Below are positions 43,345 to 52,750 of a stretch of DNA of 53,427 nucleotides, piece by piece (position 1 is the stretch's first letter; every line of letters begins with the position of its first letter). The position numbers were made by a program, and so were the translations under genes. Under the pieces are notes generated by a model, which did not search any database, was not told the origin of the DNA, and was given only the letters and a program-made list of their open reading frames with translations. The stretch covers positions 1 to 53,427 of the forward strand of contig JAGNEZ010000046.1 in NCBI GenBank assembly GCA_018003015.1, read 5' to 3'. The DNA comes from Phycisphaerae bacterium. Its GTDB lineage: Bacteria; Planctomycetota; Phycisphaerae; UBA1845; PWPN01.

Positions 43345-44703
43345 ATGCTCAAAACCACAGTCTATCCCACGTTGCTCTTCACCATCCTTGCCGCAGCCCC
43401 CCTGCCGGCCGCCGTTTCGCAATTGGCCCCGGCCGAGCCGGTCGTCGAGCAGACGCTGGAACTCGGGCCGGTGTGGTCCGGGCATCCGGTGGCGTTCTGC
43501 CTGCTCACTCATGAGGGTCGCCAGTATACCGCCTACTACGACGATCAGCGGCAGATGACCGTGGCCGCGCGGCGGTTGACCGAAAAGGAGTGGAGCTACA
43601 CCCGGCTGCCTGAGACGATTAAGTGGGACAGCCACAACTACGTGACCATGGCGGTCGACGCGACCGGTCATCTGCACCTTTCGGGCAACATGCACTGCGT
43701 TCCGCTGGTGTACTTCCGCACGGAGAAGCCCGGCGACATCCAGACCTTCAGGCGGATTGCCGGGATGGTGGGCAGCGAGGAGAAGCGGGCCACCTATCCG
43801 CGGTTCCTCAAAGGATCCAAGGGCGAACTGATCTTCACCTATCGCGACGGCGGCAGCGGCAACGGCAACCAGATCTTTAATGTGTATGATCCGCGAATGC
43901 GAACCTGGCGGCGGCTCCTGGATACGCCGCTGACCGATGGTGAGGGTCAGATGAACGCGTATCTGGATCTGATCCAGCGCGACCGAAGGGGGGTGTTTCA
44001 CCTCTGCTGGATCTGGCGCGATACGCCGGACTGTGCCACCAATCATGACATCTGCTACGCTCGCAGCCGCGATCTCGTCCACTGGGAGCAGAGCGACGGT
44101 ACGCCGCTGAAGCTGCCGATCATGCTCAGAGCGGCCGAAATCGTCGATCCCGTGCCTGCGGGCGGCGGGGCCCTCAACGGCAACGTCCGGCTCGGCTTCG
44201 ATGCCGAGGACCGGCCGGTCATCAGTTTCTACAAGTTCGACGAGAAGGGCATTACCCAGACTTACAACGCTCGCAAGGAAAGCGGCCGTTGGCAGGCTTT
44301 CCAGGTGAGCGAATGGGATTACCGCTACGTTTTCAGCGGGGGCGGCTCGATTGGCTCCGAGATCCGCATCGGCCCGGTGAAGGCCGAGCCCGACGGTCGG
44401 CTGGTCCAGACGTTCCAGCACTCCAAGGCCGGCTCCGGCCGATGGGTCTTGGAGTCGGAGACCCTCAAGCGGATTGCCACCCTGCCGGCCGTGCCCAAGG
44501 CAGGGGCTGCGTTATCCCGGGTGGAGTCGAGGGATTCGGGTATGTCCATTCGTTGGGCGGATGATGAAGGTCGGTCTGGTGAGCCCGGCGTGGGCTACAT
44601 GCTGCGATGGGAGACTTTGCCCGCCAATCGCGACAGAGCCAGGGAAGGGCCGCCGCCGGCGCCGACGATGTTGAGGCTGGTGAAGGTGCGGGAGGTGGAA
44701 TGA
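43345..44703 (+). CDS. secreted BNR_4-family beta-propeller protein (possible polysaccharide lyase or sialidase-like)
   Basis: A 452-aa exported protein. Signal peptide MLKTTVYPTLLFTILAAAPL. The body is a BNR_4-type propeller (PF15892), recognised by WDSHNYVTMAVDATGHLHLS followed by GNMHCVPLVYFRTEKP, then TYPRFLKGSKGELIFTYRDG, QMNAYLDLIQRDRRGVFHLC and TNHDICYARSRDLVHWEQSD. Proteins of this fold include ulvan lyases (PL24/PL25), whose catalytic His residues lie in the DSHNY...GNMH region conserved here. Polysaccharide cleavage is likely but the substrate is unproven. There is no Shine-Dalgarno; a TATGAT box lies 6 nt before ATG 43345, suggesting a leaderless transcript, though no -35 was found. 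Confidence 0.8.
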   Translation: MLKTTVYPTLLFTILAAAPLPAAVSQLAPAEPVVEQTLELGPVWSGHPVAFCLLTHEGRQYTAYYDDQRQMTVAARRLTEKEWSYTRLPETIKWDSHNYVTMAVDATGHLHLSGNMHCVPLVYFRTEKPGDIQTFRRIAGMVGSEEKRATYPRFLKGSKGELIFTYRDGGSGNGNQIFNVYDPRMRTWRRLLDTPLTDGEGQMNAYLDLIQRDRRGVFHLCWIWRDTPDCATNHDICYARSRDLVHWEQSDGTPLKLPIMLRAAEIVDPVPAGGGALNGNVRLGFDAEDRPVISFYKFDEKGITQTYNARKESGRWQAFQVSEWDYRYVFSGGGSIGSEIRIGPVKAEPDGRLVQTFQHSKAGSGRWVLESETLKRIATLPAVPKAGAALSRVESRDSGMSIRWADDEGRSGEPGVGYMLRWETLPANRDRAREGPPPAPTMLRLVKVREVE

Positions 44704-44769
44704 GGAAGGCGTGACGGGGAGGGCGGGGCTTCGACGCTGACTTCTGAAAGCCTGCGTCAACACCTCATT

Positions 44770-45918
44770 TCAGACCAGTGACACGCCCTTGCTCTTGCCG
44801 TTGCCGGCGGCTCGGCCCCAGCCCTTGCCGGCGGCCCAATCGAAGAGCATGAGCACGCGTTCCCGGGTGAGGGGAGGCAGTTCGATGCCGCGTTCGGTCA
44901 TAAGCCGGCGGGTGTTAGTGGTGTCGAAGTGTGGGGTGTGTACCACGCGGGGCGTCAAGAGGTGATACTGGTCCCAGAGCATCGATTCGGCCTGGGTGCA
45001 CTTGCCGACGACCTCGTTCGGGTCGGTGAAGTAGCCGCCGTACAGGCCGTAGTAGTCCTCGTAACATCGCTTCATGAAGTCGTTGGTCGGTGGCTCGGGG
45101 TTGGTCAGGTGGTAGATCCTGCCGTGGTACTGAGGGGCGAGGATGACCTCGGCGATGATCCGGGAGACAAAGTCGACGGTAATGAGGTTCTGCACATCAT
45201 CGGGTTTGCCGGGGACGCGGAGGGGGATGAAAGTGCGGGCTCCATTGTTGGGGTTGAAGTACCGCTGCTTGAGCACACCGACCAGCCGGGCGAACTGGTA
45301 GAAGCCGCCGAACTGGGTCGTATAGCCGGTTTCGGAGTCGCCGACCAGGAAGCTCGGTCGGAAGACGGTGAGGGTCCGGCCGTTCTGTTCGCCCCACTGT
45401 TTGAAGAGGATCTCCGCCTGCCACTTGGTTCGTTCATAGTCGGTCTGGAATTCGGGCTCGGGTTCGTGGAACTGTTCCAGGATGACGCCGGTGTTCCATC
45501 CGCAGGTGTAGGCGGTACTGACCGTGTGGATGCGGCGGACGCTGTGGGCTTCCGCCCAGCGAACGATGGCTTCGGCGCCGCCCACGTTGGTCTTATGCGG
45601 GTCGCCGTTGCCGTTGGAGAAGAGCTGGAGGCTGGCGGCGTTATGGAGGATGTCGTCGGTTGGTCCCCAGTAAGGTTCGGGCAACCTGTCGGGGAGCGAG
45701 CCCTCGACGAGCACGAGTCGGTCCTGTTCGATGAGCGGGCCCGCGTCCAGGCCGACTTCTGCGAGCAGGGCCAGGAGGCGCCCGGAACTGTCGGCCAGCG
45801 GGGCACGAATGACGGCTACCACCCGATGGCCTCGGGTCAGCAAGTCGCGGAGGACGTAGTGTCCGAGGAAACCGGTGCTCCCGGTCATGAGCGTAGTACG
45901 TGGATGCTCGGCTCTCAT
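44770..45918 (-). CDS. extended SDR-family NAD(P)-dependent protein (thioester-reductase/male-sterility-like)
   Basis: A 382-aa Rossmann-fold protein. The dinucleotide-binding motif TLMTGSTGFLGHYVLRDLLT lies close to the N terminus. The active-site pair is YERTKWQAEIL (YxxxK), with upstream HTVSTAYTCG. It also has DDILHNAASLQLFSNG and DVQNLITVDFVSRIIAEVIL, typical of the NAD_binding_4/thioester reductase-type extended SDR group. It could be a nucleotide-sugar epimerase or an acyl reductase; the architecture is nearer the latter. ATG 45918 is chosen since the Rossmann motif follows shortly; the frame extends to 46005 without a plausible Shine-Dalgarno. Same strand as the upstream GT-C-like membrane protein. 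Confidence 0.8.
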   Translation of the reverse strand: MRAEHPRTTLMTGSTGFLGHYVLRDLLTRGHRVVAVIRAPLADSSGRLLALLAEVGLDAGPLIEQDRLVLVEGSLPDRLPEPYWGPTDDILHNAASLQLFSNGNGDPHKTNVGGAEAIVRWAEAHSVRRIHTVSTAYTCGWNTGVILEQFHEPEPEFQTDYERTKWQAEILFKQWGEQNGRTLTVFRPSFLVGDSETGYTTQFGGFYQFARLVGVLKQRYFNPNNGARTFIPLRVPGKPDDVQNLITVDFVSRIIAEVILAPQYHGRIYHLTNPEPPTNDFMKRCYEDYYGLYGGYFTDPNEVVGKCTQAESMLWDQYHLLTPRVVHTPHFDTTNTRRLMTERGIELPPLTRERVLMLFDWAAGKGWGRAAGNGKSKGVSLV

Positions 45919-46037
45919 GCTCAAGGCGCGTCCAACTCCGAACACATGGGGAAGCCCACACCCCACAGAGGGCCCCCTACGCGGGGTGCCGGGCCAATCT
46001 AGCAATCTTAACCGAAGGTCAGCGACACGCCAACCTT

Positions 46038-48314
46038 TCAGTGGGGTCCTGGAAACGGAGGCCCCGTCAAGTACAAGTCACTCCGAATGATGTAGCTCGC
46101 GGTCTGGCGGATTCGGAACAGCCGGTCCCGACTCCAACGCAGGGCGGCGAAGTGCTCGCTGTCCCGACTCCGGGCCAGGAGCGTGTCCTCGCTGACGTTC
46201 TCGTGCCACCAAGCCCGGAAGCGATCCGGTGGGGCGACGATGACCGGGCAGCCCTGTCGGCGAGCGATTGGTTTGATGACCGTGGCGATCGCATGCCGGG
46301 CCGCTGTCTGGATTTCTCTGTTATCGGAGACTGAGCCCGCAAAGACGAGATCGGCGGCCTGGGTTTGCCCAGCCTCGATCAGCCGGATGGCTGCCTCGAT
46401 GTCCGCCGGGCTCGTGACCTGGGCGGTCAGTGGCGTGGCGGGTGGCGGGCCGCCGGGCCCCCAGAAGCGCACCCGGGCCGCGGCACACTCGGTGGTACCC
46501 AGGTAGAAGGTGAACCGGTCACTGGCCAAAGGTTGGTGGAAGCGGAACTTGAGTTGCCAGACGCCCTGTTCGTCGGCCTGGGCGATGGTCACCTGGAAGT
46601 GCTCGGTCTTGAAGGTCTGGCCACGCTGGAATCGGCCGTGGTCGGTCATGCCCTCGATCAGGAATCGGCCGAGTGCTCCGCTGAAGTAGGCTCGCTCCTC
46701 GACGGTCAGGGTGAAGGTGTGGGGGTCAAGTTGCTCCAACCGGCAGGGGCGGTCCATCCGCAGCAGGTCTGGGCAATAGGTCAGAGCGTGGCAGAGGAAC
46801 GGGCTTGATGGGCCCTGGTCGAGGAGATCCGGCCGAAAGGAGGGCCCAACGGTTCCCAGGTAGTCGGCGGCCGCACCGCGCTGGAGTCCGTCCTTACCCC
46901 AGGCATGCTGGAGGTGGAGACGGGCGTAGATGTTGGTGAATGGCAGGTTGAGGAAGAAGAGGTCGGTGGCGGTCTTGGGCGGCGGGTCGTTGAGGACGTA
47001 CTGGACGGTGCTTCTCTCGGCGGCCAGGTGCGAGTACCACATCGGCCGGTAGATGGGCATGTAGATGGTCGTCGCGATGAGGAACCAGATGGCCACCCCT
47101 TTGCTCCACCTTGTGACCCTGCTGGAAGGAGCCTCCTGGCGGAGCGCTGGGCCGAGGATCATACCCACCGCGAAGCCGATGCTGGGCATGTAGCCGACGT
47201 AGGGTGTGGCCACGACCTGGACGACCGGCAACAGCGAGAGCAGGATCCACAACGGCCAGATCCACCAGCCGCGGGTCCGACGGCAGGCGAGGTAGTAGCC
47301 ACTGCCGAGGATGCCCAAGATCGCCAGCATGAGGGCACAGTCGCCGGGCACCTCGGTGAACGGGTTGTAGCGTCCGCTGGGGCCGATGGTCATGGGTGAG
47401 AGCCAGACGGCCGCGGTAAAGAAGTGCAGCAGTTTGGCCAGCAGCCACAGGCCGTACTCAAGGGTGTCCCCGTCCAACCGGCGAACGTAGAAGTCCGGCA
47501 TGGGGTGATAGTAGAGGACCATCCGCCCATACAGGAATGCGATGCCGAGCAGAGCCATGGCCGTGTAGCCGGGCAGCCGGGCCCGCACGTGGTGCCGTCC
47601 GCCGAAGCACAGGTCGAACGCCACGCAGAAGACCGGCAGGACGATGGCGTTCTCGCGCGAGAGCAGGCCGAGGCACCAGAGGAGAATGGTGGCGGCGAGG
47701 AAACCGCGGTGCAATGGCGGGCGTGCGGGTGAGCGATCGGGGTCGCTGGGCACGCACCGACCGTAGTGTTTTGGTCTGCTTCCACCGAAGACATCGAGGC
47801 CCGAGGCCTTGATGTAGCACAGCAAGGCGGCCAAGGTGAGGGAGGTTTGCAGCACGATGTTCTGGGCGGCCAGCCAGGCGACGGCGAACACGTTGTGCGA
47901 GTAGACGATGAACAGGAGTGCCCCGACCACGGCCCAGGATCGCCGGCGAGTGGTCCAGAGGCACAAGCGATGAACCATGAAGGCGTTGGCCAGATGGAGA
48001 ACGAGGCTGATCGCATGCCATGCCTTGACGCTCCCACCGGAAAGCTGGTATACGGTTTTGGCCACGAGGATGGCGAAGGGGCGAAGGTACTGCCAGAAGA
48101 TCGGCTTTTCTTGCCACCAGGAGTCGATGAACTCGTCCGGTTTGATCGTGGCCGCGTCGAGCAGGGCGGCCGGTGACCAGTTGTGGTCGGCCAAGCGTAG
48201 CCGGTGCAGGTGATCGTCCAGATAGAGTCCGTCGAAGAGGGACCAGCCGTGGGCGGCCAGCGTGGCCGCGGTGAGGATGAGGATAACGAGCAGGTTGTAG
48301 GTGAACGTGGACAT
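46038..48314 (-). CDS. polytopic membrane protein with GT-C glycosyltransferase-like N-terminal region
   Basis: A 758-aa protein. The first half has about ten membrane helices (TYNLLVILILTAATLAAHGW, LLFIVYSHNVFAVAWLAAQN, IWPLWILLSLLPVVQVVATP and others). The first external loop contains FDGLYLDDHLHRLR, an acidic DD motif like that of PMT/ArnT-type GT-C glycosyltransferases that use lipid-linked sugars. The C-terminal 300 residues are soluble and contain a beta-rich stretch and a HEAT-like helical end. Probable cell-surface glycan transfer; substrate unknown. ATG 48314 is chosen because the first helix begins 5 residues later, but GAGAGG is only 1 nt upstream; an ATG at 48377 would add a polar N terminus and overlap the divergent gene. 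Confidence 0.72.
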   Translation of the reverse strand: MSTFTYNLLVILILTAATLAAHGWSLFDGLYLDDHLHRLRLADHNWSPAALLDAATIKPDEFIDSWWQEKPIFWQYLRPFAILVAKTVYQLSGGSVKAWHAISLVLHLANAFMVHRLCLWTTRRRSWAVVGALLFIVYSHNVFAVAWLAAQNIVLQTSLTLAALLCYIKASGLDVFGGSRPKHYGRCVPSDPDRSPARPPLHRGFLAATILLWCLGLLSRENAIVLPVFCVAFDLCFGGRHHVRARLPGYTAMALLGIAFLYGRMVLYYHPMPDFYVRRLDGDTLEYGLWLLAKLLHFFTAAVWLSPMTIGPSGRYNPFTEVPGDCALMLAILGILGSGYYLACRRTRGWWIWPLWILLSLLPVVQVVATPYVGYMPSIGFAVGMILGPALRQEAPSSRVTRWSKGVAIWFLIATTIYMPIYRPMWYSHLAAERSTVQYVLNDPPPKTATDLFFLNLPFTNIYARLHLQHAWGKDGLQRGAAADYLGTVGPSFRPDLLDQGPSSPFLCHALTYCPDLLRMDRPCRLEQLDPHTFTLTVEERAYFSGALGRFLIEGMTDHGRFQRGQTFKTEHFQVTIAQADEQGVWQLKFRFHQPLASDRFTFYLGTTECAAARVRFWGPGGPPPATPLTAQVTSPADIEAAIRLIEAGQTQAADLVFAGSVSDNREIQTAARHAIATVIKPIARRQGCPVIVAPPDRFRAWWHENVSEDTLLARSRDSEHFAALRWSRDRLFRIRQTASYIIRSDLYLTGPPFPGPH

Positions 48315-48375
48315 ACCTCTCGCCGCAGGGCCGGGCAGGCAGCTTGTGCTAGGTTGGGAGGGAAGGTCGGAAGAC

Positions 48376-49911
48376 ATGCTCAACGGTTGGACTCAGCCTC
48401 GGTACGTTGCGGCGTTCAACACGGCCGGCGCTGCAGGGCATAGTGTACCTCTCGGTACGGCCGGCCGCAACGGCGGAGATCGGGGCGGAGTATTGGGCGT
48501 AAAGGTCTCGCGATCGGGTTTGTTCTTGGCCGCCCTGGCCTTGGTCGTGGCTGGCTCGGGCTGTTTTGCCGAGAAGTCGTTTCCGCTTGATTCGGCGAAG
48601 GTGGTCCGTATGACCGGCTCGGCGGGTTTGAATCCGGGGGCGGCCCCCCCCCTGTCAACCCGCGCATGGCTGGCGCGGTGCCATGGGCGTCTTGAAGGCC
48701 TGCTGACCCGACGGGGGCGACGTGTATTGCTGACCGAGCGGATGACCGATGCGAGCGGTCTGCCGGTGGACGTCTATGCCGCCCTGGGCAAGCGGCGCTC
48801 GGACCTGGGTCTCATTCTGAGGAACTTCAACGCCCTGGTGCATTCCTACCAGGCGGCTGCGCCCGGGTACGCGATCGACAACCCGGCGGCGCCATGGCCG
48901 GGCTTCGAGGACCGATGGATTCCCGTGACGGACGGGGTGCGATTGTGCGGGCGGTTGGGTTTCGCGGAGCGGAACGGGCAGATCAGGACCGCAGACTGCA
49001 TTGTGCTGCTGCCGGGGATCTGGGGCGACAATGGCGTGGTCCGAACCCGCGATCTGGCGATGGGCTTGCGGGCCTGCGGTTTCCACGTCCTGGCCCTGGA
49101 GATCCGCGGGCACGGTCAGACCGAGGCCCGGTACCCGGAGGTCAGCTACACGTTCGGCGTGCTCGAGACGCTTGACCTGCTGAAGGTGTCGGAGTGGCTG
49201 CAAGACACGTACCCCCAGGTCCGGCGCACGGGTCTGATCGGCTTCTGCTGGGGGGGCAACATCGCCCTGCTGGCCGCCTGGTACGAGGGGTGTGGTGGAC
49301 ATCATCCGAGCATTACCGACGAGATGTCTCGCCGCCTTGATCCGGTGGCGCCGCGGGCCCATTTCGAGGCCGGGGTCATCACCTTCTCGACGGTGCTGGA
49401 TTGGGAGCGGATCGTGGACGAGGCTGATCGCCCGCACAGCAAATGGCTTTCTCTTTCCCTGTATGCGATGCAGACGGTCATGGCCGATCGGATGCGTATG
49501 AAAGAGCATCCCGAGGTCAACGGCAACCTGCGCCGGCTGATTGCCTATGAGTATGCCGAGTCGCCGCTGAGTTCGGGAATGCCGATTGTGGACGGATATC
49601 GTTTTCTGCGTTTCGTGCCGCATTGCGACCTGCCGTGGGACGACAAACTGTCCTCGGTCCGTGTACCGACACTGATTGTCCACGCGATCAACGATCCGTT
49701 CACCATGGCCCAGAGCGTGGCCGACGTGATGGCCACGACGGACAATCCGAACGTGGCGGCCCTAATCCTTCGCGGCGGGGGGCATATCGGGTTCTTTCCG
49801 TACAACAGGGACTACGCGTGGAGCCTGATTGTCAGTTTCTTTGATCCGGAGACGGGGGCGGCGGCGAATCATCAACGCCTTGCTGAGGTGAGAGTGCTGC
49901 GGACCCCGTGA
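48376..49911 (+). CDS. exported alpha/beta-hydrolase, YheT-like, with Cys in the nucleophile elbow
   Basis: A 511-aa protein. A hydrophobic segment LFLAALALVVAGSGC (about residues 50-64) looks like a lipoprotein signal; a TTG at 48493 would make it a short textbook one, but GGAG is only 3 nt away, so ATG 48376 is used. The hydrolase domain includes CIVLLPGIWGDNGVVRTRDL, LEIRGHGQTEARYPE, the nucleophile elbow GLIGFCWGGNIALLAAWY, an acid in VHAINDPFTMAQ and the His in LRGGGHIGFFPYNR. The elbow is G-F-C-W-G-G rather than the GxSxG of esterases; Cys also occurs in dienelactone hydrolases and PHA synthases. Substrate unknown. It overlaps nothing downstream and is divergent from the GT-C-like gene. 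Confidence 0.78.
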   Translation: MLNGWTQPRYVAAFNTAGAAGHSVPLGTAGRNGGDRGGVLGVKVSRSGLFLAALALVVAGSGCFAEKSFPLDSAKVVRMTGSAGLNPGAAPPLSTRAWLARCHGRLEGLLTRRGRRVLLTERMTDASGLPVDVYAALGKRRSDLGLILRNFNALVHSYQAAAPGYAIDNPAAPWPGFEDRWIPVTDGVRLCGRLGFAERNGQIRTADCIVLLPGIWGDNGVVRTRDLAMGLRACGFHVLALEIRGHGQTEARYPEVSYTFGVLETLDLLKVSEWLQDTYPQVRRTGLIGFCWGGNIALLAAWYEGCGGHHPSITDEMSRRLDPVAPRAHFEAGVITFSTVLDWERIVDEADRPHSKWLSLSLYAMQTVMADRMRMKEHPEVNGNLRRLIAYEYAESPLSSGMPIVDGYRFLRFVPHCDLPWDDKLSSVRVPTLIVHAINDPFTMAQSVADVMATTDNPNVAALILRGGGHIGFFPYNRDYAWSLIVSFFDPETGAAANHQRLAEVRVLRTP

Positions 49912-50075
49912 GGAAGGACACGAGCATTGGGTTGGCGACGTCGAACTCCGTGGGGGCGAGTTCACGATGTCGCGGGGTGTTCGCGGATCTGGTGTCGTAG
50001 GATTCGTCCGCCTAGAATCGCGGCCGCACTGAGCCGCTGGGCTTTCGTTCGCCGACCTCAAGGAGGTTCACTCGC

Positions 50076-52103
50076 ATGTCGTTGGATCACCTGCTCCCGA
50101 GCCGCCACGGGAAGATTTCGTGCGTTTGCGGACTCAGCCTGGCCCTGGCGTGTTTCGGGCCGGTGCGTGCCGCCGATCCGAGGCCTGACTGGCCGGCCAC
50201 ATGGCTTCAGGCATGGGCGGATCCGCCTGCCGAGTTGCGCCCTCTACAGATCATCCACGGGCCGTCGGCCCAGATGGCGAGCCTCGAGGGGATGAAACGG
50301 GTGCAGCAGTCCGGGCTGGGCGGCATCGTCTGCAATGTCAACTTCAACCGGTACATGAACTCGGAGCCGCACTGGAAGACATTGATCGACACGGTCGAGG
50401 CCTGCCGCAAGCTGGGCATGGTGGTCTGGCTGTACGACGAGGACGGTTACCCCAGCGCGGCCGCCGGCGGGCTGGTGCTCAAGAGAAACGCTGACTGGGA
50501 ATCGCTTGCCCTAGCCTATGATCCCACCGGCGCGGAGCCGTTCATTGTACGGCGGTCGTACGAGCATACCCACGCCTCGAACAACTTCTACGCGGCCCGG
50601 CGGTATCCCAATCTGCTCGACGCGGATGCGATGCGCTGCTTCATCGATTTGACCCACGAGGCGTACTACGCACGACTCGAAGCCTACTTCGGCAAGACCA
50701 TTCGGGCAACATTCACTGATGAGCCGTCGCTTATGACGGTCAACCTCGGCCAGTTGGGCGAGCAGGTTCGCAAGAAGGTCCGCGTGGTCGACCCGATGGA
50801 CGAGCGCGTCAAGCCGCTGCCCTCGGTTCCGTGGGCGAGCGATTTGCCGGATCAGTACCGCGAATGCTACAACGAAGACCTGATGGCGGCCAGAAAGAGC
50901 CTGTTTGAGGGTGACAGCGACGCGGATCGCCGGGTCCGGCGACAATACTGGGCGATGATCGCGGACCTGCTGGCCGACCGGTTTTACGGGCCGATCCAGG
51001 ATTGGTGCGGCAAGCACGGAATAGCCTCCTCCGGACACATTCTCCACGAAGAGCAGCTGGTGGCTCATCCCGCCCTAGAAGGCAACAGTCTGAAGATGCT
51101 CGGGCGGATGGACATTCCCGGCTTGGACATGCTGAGTTCCGATCCGACCACTGTGCTCCATGGCGGCTGGCTGACGGCTTCGCTGCCTTCGTCGGCGGCT
51201 TGGCTACACGGACGCCGGAAGGTCATGACCGAGGTGAGTGATTTTGCGCAGACACTGGGGGGCGGCAAGCCGGTTCCTTTGGCGGGCCGACAGGCAACGG
51301 CCGCATGGCAGGCGGCGTTGGGCGTGACCGAGTTCACGCTCTACTATGGAACACTGGGAGCGATTGTGGCGGATCACGCGCCGGAGCAGGACCAGGCGGA
51401 CTACCGTGCGTACTGCGAGTATGTGGGCCGGCTTAACGCCTTGCTTCGCGAGGCCGAGCCGACCGTGCGTGTGGCCCTCTACTACCCCATCTCCGATCTG
51501 TGGGCCGAATACAAGCCAGTTGCTCAGCCAATCAAGATCGAGGCGCAGTCTCCACGCATGCAGAAGATCGTCGGTTCGTTCGGTGAGTTGGGCCGGCGGA
51601 TGCTGACCTCGCAGATTGGCTTCGTGCTGGCCGATCACGAGCTGCTGGCCGGCGCGGAGGTGCGAAACGGCAGTATGGTCATAGGTGGTCAGAAGATCCA
51701 GGCGCTGGTTCTACCCGAGGACGTCGCCCTGCCCTCGGCGGCCGCGGCCGTGGTGGAGGCATTCGCCAAGACTGGCGGCCTGGTCATGGAAGGCGGCGCC
51801 TCCCCACGACCGTTCCAGATGACTCGTCTGCAGGAGTTGTACCGGGACGGCCGGCTTGACCCGCCTTCCACGCAAATCGTCGTGGGCCGATTCGAACGCG
51901 AGGGGCGGAGGATTCTGCTTGTGGCCAACGCCGGCCACGAGGCATATCAGGGAGCCGTTCGTCTGGGAGAATCGGTTGGGGGGTGGTTGGCCGATGCGGA
52001 TCGGGGTCGGGTCGATGTGGCAGCTGAAGTCAGCGGGGGTCAGTATCGCATCGCGTTGCCGGCTCACAGCTCGCGTTTTCTGATCGTCGGCGGACGCCGG
52101 TGA
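50076..52103 (+). CDS. secreted GH106-like glycoside hydrolase
   Basis: A 675-aa exported protein. Signal peptide LSLALACFGPVRAA. The barrel contains VVWLYDEDGYPSAAAGGLVL (about residues 111-130), like the DExGxPSG...AGG block of GH106 alpha-L-rhamnosidases. Also TFTDEPSLM and GIASSGHILHEEQLVAHPAL, where Glu/His are candidate active-site residues, and DIPGLDMLSSDPTT. The C-terminal 200 residues look like accessory beta domains. The family length is usually larger (about 900-1100 aa), so this is a shorter relative, and GH106 membership is tentative. A perfect AAGGAGG lies 9 nt before ATG 50076. It acts outside the cytoplasm, probably on rhamnose-containing or related glycans. Confidence 0.72.
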   Translation: MSLDHLLPSRHGKISCVCGLSLALACFGPVRAADPRPDWPATWLQAWADPPAELRPLQIIHGPSAQMASLEGMKRVQQSGLGGIVCNVNFNRYMNSEPHWKTLIDTVEACRKLGMVVWLYDEDGYPSAAAGGLVLKRNADWESLALAYDPTGAEPFIVRRSYEHTHASNNFYAARRYPNLLDADAMRCFIDLTHEAYYARLEAYFGKTIRATFTDEPSLMTVNLGQLGEQVRKKVRVVDPMDERVKPLPSVPWASDLPDQYRECYNEDLMAARKSLFEGDSDADRRVRRQYWAMIADLLADRFYGPIQDWCGKHGIASSGHILHEEQLVAHPALEGNSLKMLGRMDIPGLDMLSSDPTTVLHGGWLTASLPSSAAWLHGRRKVMTEVSDFAQTLGGGKPVPLAGRQATAAWQAALGVTEFTLYYGTLGAIVADHAPEQDQADYRAYCEYVGRLNALLREAEPTVRVALYYPISDLWAEYKPVAQPIKIEAQSPRMQKIVGSFGELGRRMLTSQIGFVLADHELLAGAEVRNGSMVIGGQKIQALVLPEDVALPSAAAAVVEAFAKTGGLVMEGGASPRPFQMTRLQELYRDGRLDPPSTQIVVGRFEREGRRILLVANAGHEAYQGAVRLGESVGGWLADADRGRVDVAAEVSGGQYRIALPAHSSRFLIVGGRR

Positions 52104-52289
52104 CGGATCGTCCAACCCCACGCTTTGCCCCCAGTTCTCCCATCGCTGGTGGCTGTATCCCCTTGAACAGTCTTGGGTTATGATTGGCTGTGTGCTCCAG
52201 GCTCCCGGCATGTCTTCGTTTCCCTGGTCGAAAGCCAGGAGCAGCAGGGCGGTGCCTGCGTAAAGACCTGTAAAGAGACGGCTTCTTCC

Positions 52290-52318
52290 TTGATTCGAGG
52301 GAATTAGTCCTATATAGA
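52290..52318 (+). promoter_or_regulatory. promoter of the Cys-Pro repeat protein gene
   Basis: TTGATT (52290-52295), 17 nt and TATAGA (52313-52318). The leader is about 105 nt to ATG 52431. The rest of the 52104-52430 gap has nothing recognisable. Confidence 0.5.
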
Positions 52319-52430
52319 TGGCAATAGAAGTCTCAGAGGTAGGTGTTTTCAATTCGGCCATCATCTCCCTGCCGAAGGAGTCTGCGGCATTCTCTGGAGG
52401 TTGTGGTACACGCACGTAAGCAGGCCAATC

Positions 52431-52715
52431 ATGAGACTGGAGAAGTGGCTCTGTATGTGTTGTTGCCTGGTGGTAGTCTCCGCCCTGGGCGTCAGTACGG
52501 CCAGGGGAGACAGCGGGCTGTATGCCAGCACGCTGGACGACACCTTGGCCTCGATGCGGAGTTCGTGTGGCGTGTATGCGACGGCCAACCCGCCGGTGGT
52601 GACCGCCACAGGCGCGGTCGAACCCACTCGTTGTCCGGTTGTGGAAACGAAGTGTCCGACGGCGGAGACCCAGTGTCCCACGTTGAACACGATCTGTCCG
52701 ACGGCCTCAGGTTGA
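52431..52715 (+). CDS. small secreted protein with Cys-Pro heptad repeats
   Basis: A 94-aa product. The signal segment MRLEKWLCMCCCLVVVSALG is hydrophobic and Cys-rich. After a linker the C terminus has four CP units exactly seven residues apart: RCPVVETKCPTAETQCPTLN and then ICPTASG. At the DNA level these are 21-bp near-repeats starting TGTCC. Regular CPT-x-x-x-x spacing suggests a small disulphide- or metal-binding surface peptide; I recall similar CPT repeats in planctomycetes but cannot give a function. A promoter at 52290 and an intrinsic terminator at 52751 show a single-gene unit. The Shine-Dalgarno is weak (CAGG 7 nt upstream). Confidence 0.6.
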   Translation: MRLEKWLCMCCCLVVVSALGVSTARGDSGLYASTLDDTLASMRSSCGVYATANPPVVTATGAVEPTRCPVVETKCPTAETQCPTLNTICPTASG

Positions 52716-52750
52716 CCTGGACCTGACCGTGGTCATCGTGTAGAACGATT

